A stretch of 64,000 nt of DNA, from assembly GCF_000172795.2 (NCBI RefSeq), contig NZ_CP020947.1, positions 1,863,001 through 1,927,000 of the forward strand. The letters are read 5' to 3'. Positions 32,318 through 42,402 of the stretch are shown piece by piece (the stretch's first letter is position 1; each line of letters starts with the position of its first letter). The notes beneath the pieces are model-generated. The model was not told the DNA's origin and made no database searches. It was given only the letters and a program-made list of their open reading frames with translations. This DNA is from Rhizobium sp. CIAT894 (GTDB taxonomy: Bacteria; Pseudomonadota; Alphaproteobacteria; Rhizobiales; Rhizobiaceae). The position numbers and the translations under genes are program-made.

Positions 32318-32342
32318 ACGGGCGCCATCGGCGCCCGTTTTT
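32318..32342 (+). terminator. Intrinsic terminator after the pcm-like gene
   Basis: A 9-bp perfect stem (ACGGGCGCC, 32318-32326, with 32330-32338), a 3-base loop and a run of five T residues form a strong terminator 27 bases past the stop. The 204 bases between it and popZ hold no gene. Confidence 0.85.
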
Positions 32343-32546
32343 CTATGAGGGTCGCGTGAGAGCCTTCACAAACATGATTTATGCTGAACGCCGCCACGTC
32401 GGAAACATCAGGTAACAAAACTGTGCATGGCCGCATTCATTTGATTCGCGATGATTTTTTTCCCAGCTGGGGTATTCTAAGGTCGTGGTGATTCGGGTGA
32501 ACGCTCCACATCATCCGATCGTTGTTTTTGGATAACGGGGATAGAA

Positions 32547-33428
32547 ATGGCTCAGCCAAGCGTAGCGCGTGAACCGTCCATGGAAGAAATTCTGGCCTCC
32601 ATCCGCCAGATCATCGAAAGCAATGAGCCCGGCGCCGGCAAGGCGATTTCCGCATCCCTGCCGCCGGTCTATGGCGCCGACGAGGATGAGAACGGCTCCG
32701 AGATCCATCTGACGGTGGATGACACCTATGCCGGCGTGGAGTTCCCCGAACCGGCCATGCGCTCCTCCGATCCGCGTTTCGTCGCCGCCAATTCGGCCGG
32801 CACCGCGCCTGAACCCGAAGTGCCGGCCCGCGCCCTGTCGCTTGCCGATGTCGCCGCCCGTGTGCGCGCCGCCTCCGAGCGCAGCGCCGTGCAGGCCGGT
32901 CAGGCGCTGCGTGAAATTCCGAGCGGCTTCCGCCAGCCCGAACCGCCGCCGGCCGTAATGCCGGAGCCGCCCCGCGCCGCAGCCCCGCAGCCGCAACCGC
33001 AAACGCATCAGACGCAGCCTGCCTTCACGGCTGCCCCGACACCCCCGCATGTTGGAATCCAGCAGCCGGCCCCCGAGCCGGTGTTTATGGAAGCACCTGA
33101 GGTGGCCGTCGCTGAGCCGGCGCCCGCCATCGAAACGGCGCCGCCGGCTTTGGAGCCTGCTCAGTCGTCGGCCGAGCGTTTCCTGCCGAGCGTTATGGAA
33201 GAGGTTCAGCCGACGCTGCTTTCGGAGGATGCCGGCCTGCAGATCAGCCGCTCTTTCGAAGAGCTCGCGGCTGCCATCGACGGGGCGGAGCGCCGCTCGC
33301 TGGACGAGATCGCAGAGGATATGCTGCGCCCGATGCTGCGCGAATGGCTTGATGATAATCTGCCGACACTGGTCGAGCGGCTGGTGCGCGAGGAAATCGA
33401 GCGCGTGGCGCGCGGCCCGCGCCGCTGA
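32547..33428 (+). CDS. popZ: Polar organizing protein PopZ (DUF2497)
   Basis: The 293-residue protein has the PopZ layout: an N-terminal helix SMEEILASIRQII (residues 11-23) that binds client proteins, a long Pro/Ala/Glu-rich disordered linker (about 85-215) and a C-terminal oligomerisation region (DEIAEDMLRPMLREWLDDNL, then PTLVERLVREEIERVARG). PopZ forms the microdomain at the cell pole that anchors the chromosome origin; in rhizobia it marks the growing or new pole. The ATG at 32547 has GGGGA ahead. It has terminators on both sides, so it is likely a single-gene transcript. It lies directly before valS, a usual rhizobial arrangement. Confidence 0.9.
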   Translation: MAQPSVAREPSMEEILASIRQIIESNEPGAGKAISASLPPVYGADEDENGSEIHLTVDDTYAGVEFPEPAMRSSDPRFVAANSAGTAPEPEVPARALSLADVAARVRAASERSAVQAGQALREIPSGFRQPEPPPAVMPEPPRAAAPQPQPQTHQTQPAFTAAPTPPHVGIQQPAPEPVFMEAPEVAVAEPAPAIETAPPALEPAQSSAERFLPSVMEEVQPTLLSEDAGLQISRSFEELAAAIDGAERRSLDEIAEDMLRPMLREWLDDNLPTLVERLVREEIERVARGPRR

Positions 33429-33446
33429 TCGGATTGCTTTTTCCTG

Positions 33447-33479
33447 AAAAGCCGCTCCGGTCTCCGGGGCGGCTTTTTT
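33447..33479 (+). terminator. Intrinsic terminator after popZ
   Basis: The stem AAGCCGC-TCCGG / CCGG-GGCGGCTT with a TCT loop is followed by six T residues. It lies 19 bases past the popZ stop and 65 bases before valS. Confidence 0.85.
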
Positions 33480-33543
33480 ATTGACTTGGCCGTGGCCATC
33501 CTATTTACAAACGCCACCCTCGAACCTCGAAACTGGTCAGAAA

Positions 33544-36387
33544 ATGCTCGAAAAGACCTATGATTCTGCTGCCGTCGAACCGAAAATCGCCGCTAAATGG
33601 GATGACGCGGACGCTTTCCGCGCCGGCGCGAACGCCAAGCCCGGGGCCGAGACCTTCACCATCGTGATCCCGCCGCCGAATGTCACCGGCTCGCTGCACA
33701 TGGGCCATGCGCTCAACAACACGCTGCAGGACATCATGGTGCGCTTCGAGCGCATGCGCGGCAAGGACGTGCTCTGGCAGCCGGGCATGGATCACGCCGG
33801 CATCGCCACGCAGATGGTCGTCGAGCGCAAGCTGATGGAACAGCAACTGCCCGGCCGCCGCGACATGGGCCGCGACGCCTTCATCGACAAGATCTGGGAG
33901 TGGAAGGCTGAATCGGGCGGGCTGATCTTCAATCAGCTGAAGCGTCTGGGCGCCTCATGCGACTGGTCGCGGGAACGCTTCACCATGGACGAGGGCCTGT
34001 CAAAAGCGGTCGTCGAGGTTTTCGTCACGCTCTACAAGGAAGGCCTGATCTACAAGGACAAGCGCCTCGTCAACTGGGATCCCAAGCTGCTGACGGCGAT
34101 CTCCGACCTTGAAGTCGAACAGCATGAGATCAAAGGCAATCTTTGGCATCTTCGTTACCCACTGGAACCCGGCGTCACCTATCAATATCCGATCGCTTTC
34201 GACGAGGATGGCAAGGCGACCGAATGGGAAACACGCGACTATCTCGTCGTTGCAACCACTCGTCCGGAAACAATGCTGGGTGATACCGGTGTTGCGGTCA
34301 ATCCGGAGGACGAGCGTTACAAGTCGATCATCGGCAAGCATGTCATCCTGCCGATCGTCGGTCGCCGTATTCCGATCGTTGCCGACGGCTATGCCGATCC
34401 GACGGCCGGTACCGGTGCCGTCAAGATCACGCCTGCGCATGACTTCAATGACTTTGATGTCGGCAAGCGGACCGGCCTGCGTGCGATCAACATCATGAAT
34501 ATCGATGGCACGATCGCCATTAAGGACAACGAGGACTTCCTCGAAGGTCTCGACCATCCGGCCGCCCTACACGGCGCCTGGGACCGCCTGGAAGGGCAGG
34601 ACCGTTTCCATGCGCGCAAAGTCATTGTCGAAATTTTCGAGGAGGCCGGTCTTCTCGACAAGATCGAGCCGCACAAGCACATGGTTCCGCATGGCGACCG
34701 CGGCGGCGTGCCGATCGAGCCGCGGCTGACCGAACAATGGTATGTCGACGCCAAGACGCTTGCCGAACCGGCGATCGCTTCGGTGCGCGAAGGCCGCACC
34801 AGGATGGTGCCGAAGAGCTGGGACAAGACCTATTACGAATGGATGGAGAACATCCAGCCCTGGTGCGTTTCCCGCCAGCTCTGGTGGGGTCACCAGATTC
34901 CCGCCTGGTACGGCCCAGACGGTCAGGTCTTCGTCGAAAAGACCGAGGAAGAGGCGCTGCAGGCGGCGATCCAGCATTACCTTTCGCATGAGGGGCCGAT
35001 GAAGGCCTATGTCGAGGACCTGCTGGAAAACTTCAAGCCGGGCGAAATCCTGACGCGCGACGAGGACGTGCTCGACACTTGGTTCTCCTCGGCACTCTGG
35101 CCGTTCTCGACGCTCGGCTGGCCGGATGAGACGCCGGAGCTTGCACGGTATTATCCGACCAACGTTCTGGTCACCGGCTTCGACATCATCTTCTTCTGGG
35201 TCGCCCGCATGATGATGATGGGCCTGCACTTCATGAAGGACGAAGACGGCCAGCCCGTCGAACCCTTCAATACCGTCTATGTCCACGCGCTGGTGCGCGA
35301 CAAGAATGGGCAGAAGATGTCGAAGTCGAAGGGCAACGTCATCGACCCCCTGGAACTGATCGACGAATACGGCGCCGATGCGTTGCGCTTCACCCTGGCG
35401 ATCATGGCCGCGCAGGGCCGCGACGTGAAACTCGATCCGGCCCGCATAGCCGGCTACCGCAATTTCGGCACCAAACTCTGGAACGCCACGCGCTTCGCCG
35501 AGATGAACGGCGCCAAGAGCGACCCGCATTTCGTGCCTGAAGCCGCCGAGCTCACCATCAACCGCTGGATCCTGACGGAACTTGCCCGTACGGAACGTGA
35601 CGTAACGGAAGCACTCGAAGCCTTCCGCTTCAACGATGCTGCCGGCGCGCTCTACCGCTTCGTCTGGAACGAGGTCTGCGACTGGTATCTCGAACTGCTG
35701 AAGCCGGTCTTCAATGGCGAGGACGAAGGCGCCAAGGCCGAAGCCCAGGCCTGCAGCGCCTATATTCTCGAAGAGATTTACAAGCTGCTGCATCCCTTTA
35801 TGCCGTTCATGACCGAGGAGCTCTGGGCGCATACGGCGGGCGAGGGCAAGGAGCGCGATACGCTGGTCTGCCATGCCGAATGGCCGGCACCTTCCTACGC
35901 CGATGACGCGGCCGCCGACGAGATCAACTGGCTGATCGACCTCGTCTCCGGCATCCGCTCGGTGCGCGCCGAAATGAACGTGCCGCCGTCGGCGACAGCC
36001 CCGCTCGTCGTCGTCAAGGCCAACAACCTGACGCGCGAAAGGCTGTTCCGCCACGACGCCGCCATCAAGCGGCTTGCGCGCGTCGAGGCGATATCGCTGG
36101 CCGACGATGCGCCGAAGGGCGCTGCTCAGATCGTCGTCGCCGAGGCCACCATCTGCCTGCCGCTCGGCAATCTGATCGATCTTTCTGCCGAAAAGGCCCG
36201 GCTCGAAAAGGCAATCGCCAAGATGGAGGCCGAAATCGCCCGCATCAACGGCAAGCTCTCCAACGAGAAGTTCGTTGCCAACGCCAATCCCGAAGTGGTC
36301 GAGGCCGAGCGTGAGCGCCTCGATGAACTGAAGGGGCAGATCACCAGCCTGAAGACCGCCCTTTCCAGGGTGAGCGAAGCCGGATAA
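33544..36387 (+). CDS. valS: Valine--tRNA ligase
   Basis: The 947-residue class I synthetase charges tRNA-Val. The HIGH motif is HMGH at residues 52-55 ([15 protein letters not shown]), the editing domain sits around 190-360 ([18 protein letters not shown]), KMSKS is at about 590-594 ([15 protein letters not shown]), and the C-terminal coiled-coil arm typical of ValRS ends the protein ([20 protein letters not shown]). The ATG at 33544 gives the normal family N-terminus; an upstream in-frame extension of 21 codons overlaps the popZ terminator and was rejected. It is flanked by terminators on both sides. Confidence 0.97.
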   Translation: MLEKTYDSAAVEPKIAAKWDDADAFRAGANAKPGAETFTIVIPPPNVTGSLHMGHALNNTLQDIMVRFERMRGKDVLWQPGMDHAGIATQMVVERKLMEQQLPGRRDMGRDAFIDKIWEWKAESGGLIFNQLKRLGASCDWSRERFTMDEGLSKAVVEVFVTLYKEGLIYKDKRLVNWDPKLLTAISDLEVEQHEIKGNLWHLRYPLEPGVTYQYPIAFDEDGKATEWETRDYLVVATTRPETMLGDTGVAVNPEDERYKSIIGKHVILPIVGRRIPIVADGYADPTAGTGAVKITPAHDFNDFDVGKRTGLRAINIMNIDGTIAIKDNEDFLEGLDHPAALHGAWDRLEGQDRFHARKVIVEIFEEAGLLDKIEPHKHMVPHGDRGGVPIEPRLTEQWYVDAKTLAEPAIASVREGRTRMVPKSWDKTYYEWMENIQPWCVSRQLWWGHQIPAWYGPDGQVFVEKTEEEALQAAIQHYLSHEGPMKAYVEDLLENFKPGEILTRDEDVLDTWFSSALWPFSTLGWPDETPELARYYPTNVLVTGFDIIFFWVARMMMMGLHFMKDEDGQPVEPFNTVYVHALVRDKNGQKMSKSKGNVIDPLELIDEYGADALRFTLAIMAAQGRDVKLDPARIAGYRNFGTKLWNATRFAEMNGAKSDPHFVPEAAELTINRWILTELARTERDVTEALEAFRFNDAAGALYRFVWNEVCDWYLELLKPVFNGEDEGAKAEAQACSAYILEEIYKLLHPFMPFMTEELWAHTAGEGKERDTLVCHAEWPAPSYADDAAADEINWLIDLVSGIRSVRAEMNVPPSATAPLVVVKANNLTRERLFRHDAAIKRLARVEAISLADDAPKGAAQIVVAEATICLPLGNLIDLSAEKARLEKAIAKMEAEIARINGKLSNEKFVANANPEVVEAERERLDELKGQITSLKTALSRVSEAG

Positions 36388-36417
36388 GTTTCGCCGTCCA
36401 TTTTGGTAAGTTATTTC

Positions 36418-36447
36418 AAAGACGCGCTCGCTTCGGGCGCGTCTTTT
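36418..36447 (+). terminator. Intrinsic terminator after valS
   Basis: The stem AAAGACGCGC / GCGCGTCTTT with a 9-base loop and a T run lies 30 bases past the valS stop. Confidence 0.85.
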
Positions 36448-36785
36448 GTCATTCTGGGCATGCGTGATTCGGTCCCTAAAGCGGCGGGTTTCAGGCGCTG
36501 AGCCTGTGGATTGTGGCTTTACGGGTATCCGGTCGGCGAAAACTGCCACTGTTGTCGGATTGATACATCTTCCGCAATGTTTGGAATGAAAACCCAAAAG
36601 CCCATCTGAAAAACAAAAACTCTGGAATAAAATTTTATTAACCAGATTTTTTGACGTGTCCGTCAATTTCTTTACGTAAGTTAGTCGGTGCAATGCCCGG
36701 GAATGCCGCCGTGGGCCGCGTTGCCAGGTCGAGGGAACACTTACTAGAGTGGCGTGACATCAATTGCTGGAGTGGGGGAGACACA
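36448..36785. other. 338-base gap upstream of the porin gene
   Basis: There is no gene here. The second half is A+T-rich (around 36560-36680) and probably holds the promoter of the outer-membrane protein gene. A short dyad, CAGGC-GCTGA-GCCTG, lies at about 36492-36506. No clear -35/-10 pair stands out. Confidence 0.4.
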
Positions 36786-38048
36786 ATGGCATCGCGTAGG
36801 TTTTCCAGGGGCGTAACGTCGCTCGTTCTTTTTTCGTCGCTTGCCTCGCCGTCCTTCGCCGGCGGTCTGGAGCGCGGCGGGTACAATATCGATCAGCTCT
36901 TCGATACGTCGCCTTTCTCGTTTCAGTCGGGCGTGACCTACGTCACGCCGCAGCGCAAGCTGAAGGACGTCCGAGACACGCAGACGTCGCTATCTTCGGG
37001 CGGCAATCTGAACAGCCGTCCAGACACAGCCGACGAGACCTCGAATTACACCATCCCCTATATTGGCTTTAAGGCTGGTTTCGGCGATGCGGTCGACTGC
37101 CTCGTTGACTATTCGGAGCCCTTCGGCGCGCATACCGACCCCGGTTCGAATTGGGCTGGCGCCAACAATAATATCGAGACAGAGATCAAAACCCGAAACT
37201 ATGGCGGCACATGCTCCTATCGTTTTGATGTCGGCCCTGGACAGCTTCGCTTCATTGGCGGCGGTTTCTATCAGGAAGTCGAAGGCTTTAAAGAACGTCT
37301 GGTTTCAACGGTTCCGCTTCTGCTCGGCACCGGCACCGGCATTGGCCGCCTCGATCTCGACGATAGCGGCTGGGGCTGGCGCGCTGGTCTCGCTTACGAG
37401 ATTCCGGAATATGCGATGCGCGCGAGTCTCGTCTACAACAGTCGCGTCAAGTACGATAATCTGACCGGCACTGTCGATCTCCGTCAGGTTCCGGTTGTCC
37501 CGACATTTGGAGGCCAGGTCACACCGGTTTTCGGTTCCGCCGAAGCGCCGGATTCGCTGGAGCTGAAGCTGCAAAGCGGTATCGCTCCTGATTGGCTCGC
37601 CTTCGGATCGGTCAAGTGGACGAACTGGAGTGTCCTCCAGTCCGTGGCTTTCTGCCCGAAATCGACAAAGGGCCTGGCCGCCTGCACAGCGGGTGGCGCT
37701 ACGGAACTCACCTCGCTCGACCTTCTCTATCGTGACGGCTGGACCATCGCCGGCGGCGTGGGCCACAAGTTCAACGATCAGTGGGCCGGCGCAGTCAGCC
37801 TCACGTGGGATCGCGGCACCAGTCAGGGTTATGGTGCGCAGACCGACAGCTGGACGCTCGGTCTCGGCGCCGCCTATACGCCGACCGAAAATATCGAATG
37901 GCGTTTTGCCGGTGCCGTGGGCGTGTTGACGAGCGGTTCGTCCGGCCCCGTCGAGTATAATGGCCAGACCTATGGCGACGACGTCTCTTATTCCTTTGGT
38001 AACGATCTGGTCGCTGCACTGTCGACAAGCCTAAAGGTCAAGTTCTAA
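36786..38048 (+). CDS. OmpP1/FadL-type outer-membrane transport protein
   Basis: The 420-residue protein has a signal peptide (VTSLVLFSSLASPSFAGG) and then the family opening ERGGYNIDQLFDTSPFSFQS and GVTYVTPQRKLKD. Alternating hydrophobic strands and a C-terminal Phe (TSLKVKF) mark an outer-membrane beta-barrel. FadL-type proteins let hydrophobic molecules such as long-chain fatty acids across the outer membrane; the substrate here is not known. The ATG at 36786 follows GGGGGAG by 5 bases; the in-frame extension of 45 codons upstream has no signal-peptide sense. It has its own promoter region and a terminator. Confidence 0.87.
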   Translation: MASRRFSRGVTSLVLFSSLASPSFAGGLERGGYNIDQLFDTSPFSFQSGVTYVTPQRKLKDVRDTQTSLSSGGNLNSRPDTADETSNYTIPYIGFKAGFGDAVDCLVDYSEPFGAHTDPGSNWAGANNNIETEIKTRNYGGTCSYRFDVGPGQLRFIGGGFYQEVEGFKERLVSTVPLLLGTGTGIGRLDLDDSGWGWRAGLAYEIPEYAMRASLVYNSRVKYDNLTGTVDLRQVPVVPTFGGQVTPVFGSAEAPDSLELKLQSGIAPDWLAFGSVKWTNWSVLQSVAFCPKSTKGLAACTAGGATELTSLDLLYRDGWTIAGGVGHKFNDQWAGAVSLTWDRGTSQGYGAQTDSWTLGLGAAYTPTENIEWRFAGAVGVLTSGSSGPVEYNGQTYGDDVSYSFGNDLVAALSTSLKVKF

Positions 38049-38071
38049 TTCCCCGATTTGAAGAATTAGGA

Positions 38072-38095
38072 GCCCGGCACCGCCGGGCTTTTCTT
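38072..38095 (+). terminator. Intrinsic terminator after the porin gene
   Basis: A 7-bp perfect stem (GCCCGGC, 38072-38078, with 38082-38088), a 3-base loop and TTTTCTTT lie 24 bases past the stop. Confidence 0.85.
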
Positions 38096-38766
38096 TATTC
38101 GTGCCCGTTAACCATGCCATTCCCGGTCTCGTTTTGTGACGATTCAGCAACACTTTTTTACGACGGTTTGCATATGATGGTCGTGGGGCGAATTTGTCCA
38201 TTTCCCGCCACAAATAGGGAGCACCGCTATTTGCAGGCGTCGAGATGGCAGACTTACGGTGCGTGTAATCAGTAGCATGGGTCGATTTTTTTCCGGTAAC
38301 AACAGATCGCGCGATATGATTGGCGACAATCGTTTGTTGGCGGTCGTTTCGCTTTCCGCACAAGGCTGTTCCAGCCGCCGATCCGGTCTCGCGGCGATGC
38401 CGTCGAGCCGTTTATCGTCGCGGTTTTCGCTCCGCTTGAATGGGCAGATGGGGGTTGCCGAAGATGTCGATACCGGTTTCGTCACATTTGCTGTTTACGA
38501 ATGCGATAAAGGCGGGAGGGCGGATGCCGCGCCTGCTGAAAGAGTGCCACGGAGATTGCAGTCGGGCCATGCCGGGAGCCGGGTGGTCCTGAACGATGCG
38601 CTGAAAATGATGCCTTTGAGAGAAGGCCAGTGGGCTGGATGCGACGCGGGCAAAGGAGCCATCGAGCTCGCCGCGGGATCGCTCGCCTCGACGAAATACA
38701 TCCGCGGAATGCACGGCGCGAGCGCCGCTGCTTCCTGCCTGCGATGAGCGAAAGAAATCGGTTGAA
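38096..38766. other. About 670-base region before exoR without a convincing gene
   Basis: Frames exist on both strands (a 162-codon plus frame ending at 38747 and minus frames of 113 and 169 codons), but they overlap each other, have no good ribosome binding site and look like random rhizobial sequence rich in Arg, Ser and Gly. The A+T-rich part near 38100-38350 probably carries the exoR promoter. A long untranslated leader, a small RNA or a decayed gene would all fit. Confidence 0.4.
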
Positions 38767-39570
38767 ATGGTGACGTCCGAGTTCAAACTGTTCAAATTCA
38801 TGCTGATGGGCATGTCTATGGCCGTAGCGCTGGCACTGTGCGGTCCGGCCCGCGCCTTCGACATCAAGGCGCCCGTCAGCAAGGAATCCGGCCCCTTCGA
38901 TCTCTTCAAGTTCGGCTTCAAAGCCTATAAGAACGGCCAGAAGGAAGAGGCGGTCGAAGCCTACAAATACGCCGCCGAAAAGGGGCATACCGGCTCGCGC
39001 TGGGCGCTTGCCAATATGTATGCCGATGGCGACGGCGTCGCGCAGGATGATTTCGAAGCCTTCAAGATTTACAGCGAGATCGCCCAGCAGGGCGTCGAGC
39101 CCGGTTCGGAAGATACCGGCTTCTTCGTCAATGCGCTGCTCTCGCTTGCCAATTATTACAAGCACGGCATTTCTGGCAGTCCAGTCCGGATCGACCTCAG
39201 CCAGGCGCGCCAGCTTTATTTTCAGGTGGCCTCCACCTTTGGCGTCCCCGAGGCGCAGTTCCAACTGGCGCAGATGATGCTGGCCGGCGAGGGCGGCAAT
39301 GCCAGCCCGCAGCAGGCGAAGAAATGGCTGAACCAGGCCCGCAAGAGCGGTCATCCCGGCGCCATGGCGGTCTTCGGCAATATTCTTTTCGACGAAGGCC
39401 AGACGGCCCGCGGCCTGGCGCTGATGACGGCGGCGCTCGACCGCTGCAAGCCCAAGGATTGCAGCTGGATGGAAGCGCTGCAGGAGCAGGCGTTCTCGGT
39501 CGCCAACGAGGCCGACCGCCGCACGGCGGTATCCCTCTCGCACAGCATCGCCAGCGGCTCTGACGATTAA
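38767..39570 (+). CDS. exoR: ExoR, periplasmic Sel1-repeat regulator
   Basis: The 267-residue protein has a signal peptide (MVTSEFKLFKFMLMGMSMAV, cleavage probably after ARA) and Sel1/TPR-like repeats: AVEAYKYAAEKGHTGSRWAL, ANMYADGDGVAQDDFEAFKI, and ARQLYFQVASTFGVPEAQFQ. Length, repeats and the exoR-xthA neighbourhood match ExoR of Sinorhizobium. There ExoR sits in the periplasm and holds the sensor ExoS inactive, so that ExoS/ChvI control of succinoglycan, motility and symbiosis is kept off until ExoR is degraded. The gene ends 15 bases before the convergent xthA. The start ATG at 38767 has a weak ribosome binding site; the next in-frame Met would cut into the signal peptide. Confidence 0.88.
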   Translation: MVTSEFKLFKFMLMGMSMAVALALCGPARAFDIKAPVSKESGPFDLFKFGFKAYKNGQKEEAVEAYKYAAEKGHTGSRWALANMYADGDGVAQDDFEAFKIYSEIAQQGVEPGSEDTGFFVNALLSLANYYKHGISGSPVRIDLSQARQLYFQVASTFGVPEAQFQLAQMMLAGEGGNASPQQAKKWLNQARKSGHPGAMAVFGNILFDEGQTARGLALMTAALDRCKPKDCSWMEALQEQAFSVANEADRRTAVSLSHSIASGSDD

Positions 39571-39585
39571 GGCTGAACGAAAACC

Positions 39586-40377
39586 TCAGGCCGCGAAATC
39601 GAAATAGGCGACGACCGGCACGTGGTCGGACGGCTTTTCCCACGCCCGCACATGTTTTTCGATTGCAGCCGACGTCATGCGATCGGCGGCCTCAGGCGAC
39701 AGCAGCAGATGGTCGATGCGGATGCCGTTGTTCTTCGGCCATGCGCCGGCCTGGTAATCCCAGAAGGAATAGAACTGCGTCGCATCGGTCGTTGCGCGCA
39801 CCGCATCCGTCAGCCCGAGATTTTCGAGCCGGCGGAACGCCCCCCGTGTCTGCGGCAGAAACAGCGCGTCGTTTTCCCAGACCTTGGGATCGAAGCAGTC
39901 GTGCGGCTCCGGAATGACATTGTAATCGCCGGCAAGCACCAGCATTTCTTCATAGGCCAACCGCTCGGCGGCAAACGTCCGCAGGCGCTCCATCCAGGCG
40001 AGCTTGTAGGGATATTTCTCCGTGTCGACGGGATTGCCGTTCGGCAGGTAGAGGCAGCAGACGCGAAGGATGCGCGTGTCGGGCAGCGTGAACACTGCCT
40101 CGAGGAAGCGTGACTGTTCGTCGAGCGGATCGCCGGGCAGACCGCGGTTCACTTCGGAAGGTGAACTCTTGGAGAGGATCGCCACGCCGTTGAAACCCTT
40201 CTGGCCGTGCGTCTCGACGTGATAGCCGAGCGCCTCGATCTCCAGCCTGGGAAAGCCTTCGTCGACTGTCTTGATCTCCTGGAGGCAGACGATATCCGGA
40301 TCGGAATCCTTCAGCCACTGGGTGAGATTGTCGATGCGCGCCTTGACGCCGTTGATGTTCCAGGTCGCGATCTTCAT
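39586..40377 (-). CDS. xthA: Exodeoxyribonuclease III family AP endonuclease
   Basis: The 263-residue protein has the family motifs in order: MKIATWNINGVKARI at the start, CLQEIK (metal-binding Glu), KGFNGVAILSK, LAGDYNVIPEPHDC (Asp and Asn), NNGIRIDHLLLS and the terminal KPSDHVPVVAYF (catalytic His). It cuts abasic sites and trims 3' blocked ends in base-excision repair. The ATG at 40377 gives the universal N-terminus; a 41-codon upstream extension was dropped. It is convergent with exoR and transcribed in the same direction as the A-type Fe-S carrier gene 190 bases upstream, with a hairpin between, so it is likely a separate unit. Confidence 0.93.
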   Translation of the reverse strand: MKIATWNINGVKARIDNLTQWLKDSDPDIVCLQEIKTVDEGFPRLEIEALGYHVETHGQKGFNGVAILSKSSPSEVNRGLPGDPLDEQSRFLEAVFTLPDTRILRVCCLYLPNGNPVDTEKYPYKLAWMERLRTFAAERLAYEEMLVLAGDYNVIPEPHDCFDPKVWENDALFLPQTRGAFRRLENLGLTDAVRATTDATQFYSFWDYQAGAWPKNNGIRIDHLLLSPEAADRMTSAAIEKHVRAWEKPSDHVPVVAYFDFAA

Positions 40378-40507
40378 GGCTCTGTCCCGTTCATGACGAC
40401 ATGCGTAAAAACAAAGAGCTGAAGCGCGCCCGCATGAATCAGCGTCGATGCGGTGCTCTTCAGTGCGCTTCTTGTATCGTGGTATTTCGCCGGGGGACAA
40501 GACGATA

Positions 40508-40537
40508 AACCGGCCGGAAGCAGTTCTTTGGCCGGTT
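40508..40537 (-). terminator. Hairpin after the Fe-S carrier gene
   Basis: An 8-bp perfect stem (AACCGGCC, 40508-40515, with 40530-40537) has a 14-base loop and lies 30 bases past the gene's stop on the minus strand. The T tract after it is poor (TATCGTCTTG). Confidence 0.55.
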
Positions 40538-40567
40538 CGATGGGGACAATGTCAAAGGTTCAGATCT

Positions 40568-40900
40568 TCAGATCGAGAAACTGGTGCCGCAACCGCAGCT
40601 TGCCACCGCATTCGGGTTCTTGATCTGGAAGGATTGGCCAAGCAGATTGTCGACGAAGTCGATCTCCGAGCCCGCCATATAGACTAGCGAAAGGCTGTCG
40701 ATCAGCACTTTGGCATTGTTCTTTTCGACGACGACGTCGTCGTCGCCGGCGCCTTCGGCAAGATCGAACTTATAGGAAAATCCCGAACAGCCGCCGCCTT
40801 CGACGGAAACGCGCAGTGCGCTCTTGCCGGCCTCGGCGCCGACGATCGCAGCGATACGCTTTGCTGCGGCATCTGAAAGGGTTACACTCGTATCCGTCAT
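40568..40900 (-). CDS. erpA: A-type iron-sulfur carrier protein (ErpA/IscA/SufA family)
   Basis: The 110-residue protein has the three cysteines that bind the cluster: Cys38 in GGGCSGFSY, Cys102 and Cys104 in SCGCGTSF. It passes Fe-S clusters from the assembly scaffold to target proteins. Its place alone, away from a suf operon, and the conserved EGGGCSGF text favour an ErpA-like role, but IscA or SufA naming would be equally defensible. GGAGG is 4 bases before the ATG at 40900. It is divergent from dgt across a 222-base space that holds both promoters. Confidence 0.88.
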   Translation of the reverse strand: MTDTSVTLSDAAAKRIAAIVGAEAGKSALRVSVEGGGCSGFSYKFDLAEGAGDDDVVVEKNNAKVLIDSLSLVYMAGSEIDFVDNLLGQSFQIKNPNAVASCGCGTSFSI

Positions 40901-41122
40901 GTTTCCTCCTGCCGGGGTCAAGATCCGGAGAGAATGGGTTTTGGCACTTAAATGTTCAAATGCCTGATATCAAACAAACTTATCATGATCTTCTCTAAAA
41001 GGCCACGTTGCGCCGAGGCGATTGGAAAAGCACCTCTTTGCCGTTTGATCGGGCTATAGGTATGAAGAGCGCAAAGCGGCGTCAATGGGCAGATGCGGCA
41101 ACATGCAGGATGACGGTGAAGA

Positions 41123-42340
41123 ATGACGATCGATAGGCGTGCTTTAGGTTTCGGCAGCGGTGAAAGGGCGGTCTATGCGGCCGACCCCTGGACGTCGCGC
41201 GGACGGCTCTATCAGGAGGATGGAAGCCCGACGCGCTCCGATTTCCAGCGCGACCGCGACCGTATCGTCCATACCACCGCCTTCCGCCGGCTGAAGCACA
41301 AGACCCAGGTCTTCATCGCCCAGGACGGCGATCACTACCGCACTCGGCTGACGCATACGATCGAGGTGGCGCAGATTGCCCGTGCGCTTGCCCGCGCCCT
41401 GAAGCTCGACGAGGACCTCGCCGAAGGCGTGGCGCTCGTGCATGATTTCGGCCACACCCCGTTCGGTCATACCGGCGAGGACGCGCTGCACGAGGTGCTG
41501 CTGCCCTATGGCGGCTTCGACCACAATGCCCAATCGCTGCGCATCGTGACCAAGCTGGAGCGGCGTTATGCCGAATTCGACGGCATCAACCTGACATGGG
41601 AAAGCCTCGAAGGTCTCGTCAAACACAATGGCCCGCTGCTGACGCCGGATGGTGTGGGCACGCGCGGCCCGGTTCCGCAGCCGATCCTCGATTATTGCGA
41701 ACTGCACGATCTCGAACTCGCAACCTATGCCAGCCTCGAGGCCCAGGTCGCGGCGATCGCCGACGACATCGCCTATAACACCCATGACATCGACGATGGC
41801 CTGCGCTCCGGCTACCTGACTTTCGACATGCTGGAGGAAATACCGTTTCTGGCCGGGCTGATGGCCGAGGTGAGGGCGCGATACCCGCATCTGGAGCCGA
41901 GCCGCTTCACCCATGAAATCATGCGCCGGCAGATCACCCGCATGGTCGAAGACGTGATCGGCGTGGCGCAGGAGCGCCTTTCCCAGCTGCGTCCTGAGAG
42001 CGCGGCCGACATCCGCGGCGCCGACCGGGTCATCGCCACTTTCTCCGACGCGATGGCGGAAACCGACAGGCAGATCAAGGCGATGCTGTTCAAACGCATC
42101 TATCGCAATCCCGATATCATGCGCATCCGCGCCGGTGCCGCCCGGATCGTCACCGATCTCTTTGCCGCCTACATGGCCAATCCCAAGGAGATGCAGAGCC
42201 ATTACTGGGTCGATCACATCGCCGGCCTCGCCGATGCGCCGAAAGCCCGCCATGTCGGCGACTATCTCGCCGGCATGACCGACACCTATGCGATCAGCGC
42301 CCACAGGCGGTTGTTTGACCACACTCCGGATTTGCGATAG
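41123..42340 (+). CDS. dgt: Deoxyguanosinetriphosphate triphosphohydrolase-like protein
   Basis: The 405-residue HD-domain enzyme has histidines in [11 protein letters not shown] and [12 protein letters not shown] and the HD pair in [19 protein letters not shown], followed by [20 protein letters not shown], which carries the last metal ligand. It belongs to the dGTPase family, which hydrolyses dNTPs to nucleosides and triphosphate; the rhizobial type is annotated 'dGTPase-like' because its substrate range is broader or untested. It is 62 bases upstream of argS on the same strand and probably co-transcribed with it. Confidence 0.93.
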   Translation: MTIDRRALGFGSGERAVYAADPWTSRGRLYQEDGSPTRSDFQRDRDRIVHTTAFRRLKHKTQVFIAQDGDHYRTRLTHTIEVAQIARALARALKLDEDLAEGVALVHDFGHTPFGHTGEDALHEVLLPYGGFDHNAQSLRIVTKLERRYAEFDGINLTWESLEGLVKHNGPLLTPDGVGTRGPVPQPILDYCELHDLELATYASLEAQVAAIADDIAYNTHDIDDGLRSGYLTFDMLEEIPFLAGLMAEVRARYPHLEPSRFTHEIMRRQITRMVEDVIGVAQERLSQLRPESAADIRGADRVIATFSDAMAETDRQIKAMLFKRIYRNPDIMRIRAGAARIVTDLFAAYMANPKEMQSHYWVDHIAGLADAPKARHVGDYLAGMTDTYAISAHRRLFDHTPDLR

Positions 42341-42402
42341 GCAGCGGTCGCCCCGCCAAGGGCCGATTTGCCTTTGGCACAGCCTATGCATGGAAGAGTG
42401 CG

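Noticed and set aside
34567..36693. A 708-codon minus-strand frame across valS
   Set aside because: valS is unambiguous; the antisense frame is low in hydrophobic-core pattern and is a composition artefact.
38259..38747. A 162-codon plus-strand frame upstream of exoR
   Set aside because: No ribosome binding site, no recognisable domain and competing frames on the other strand; listed only as part of the gap.
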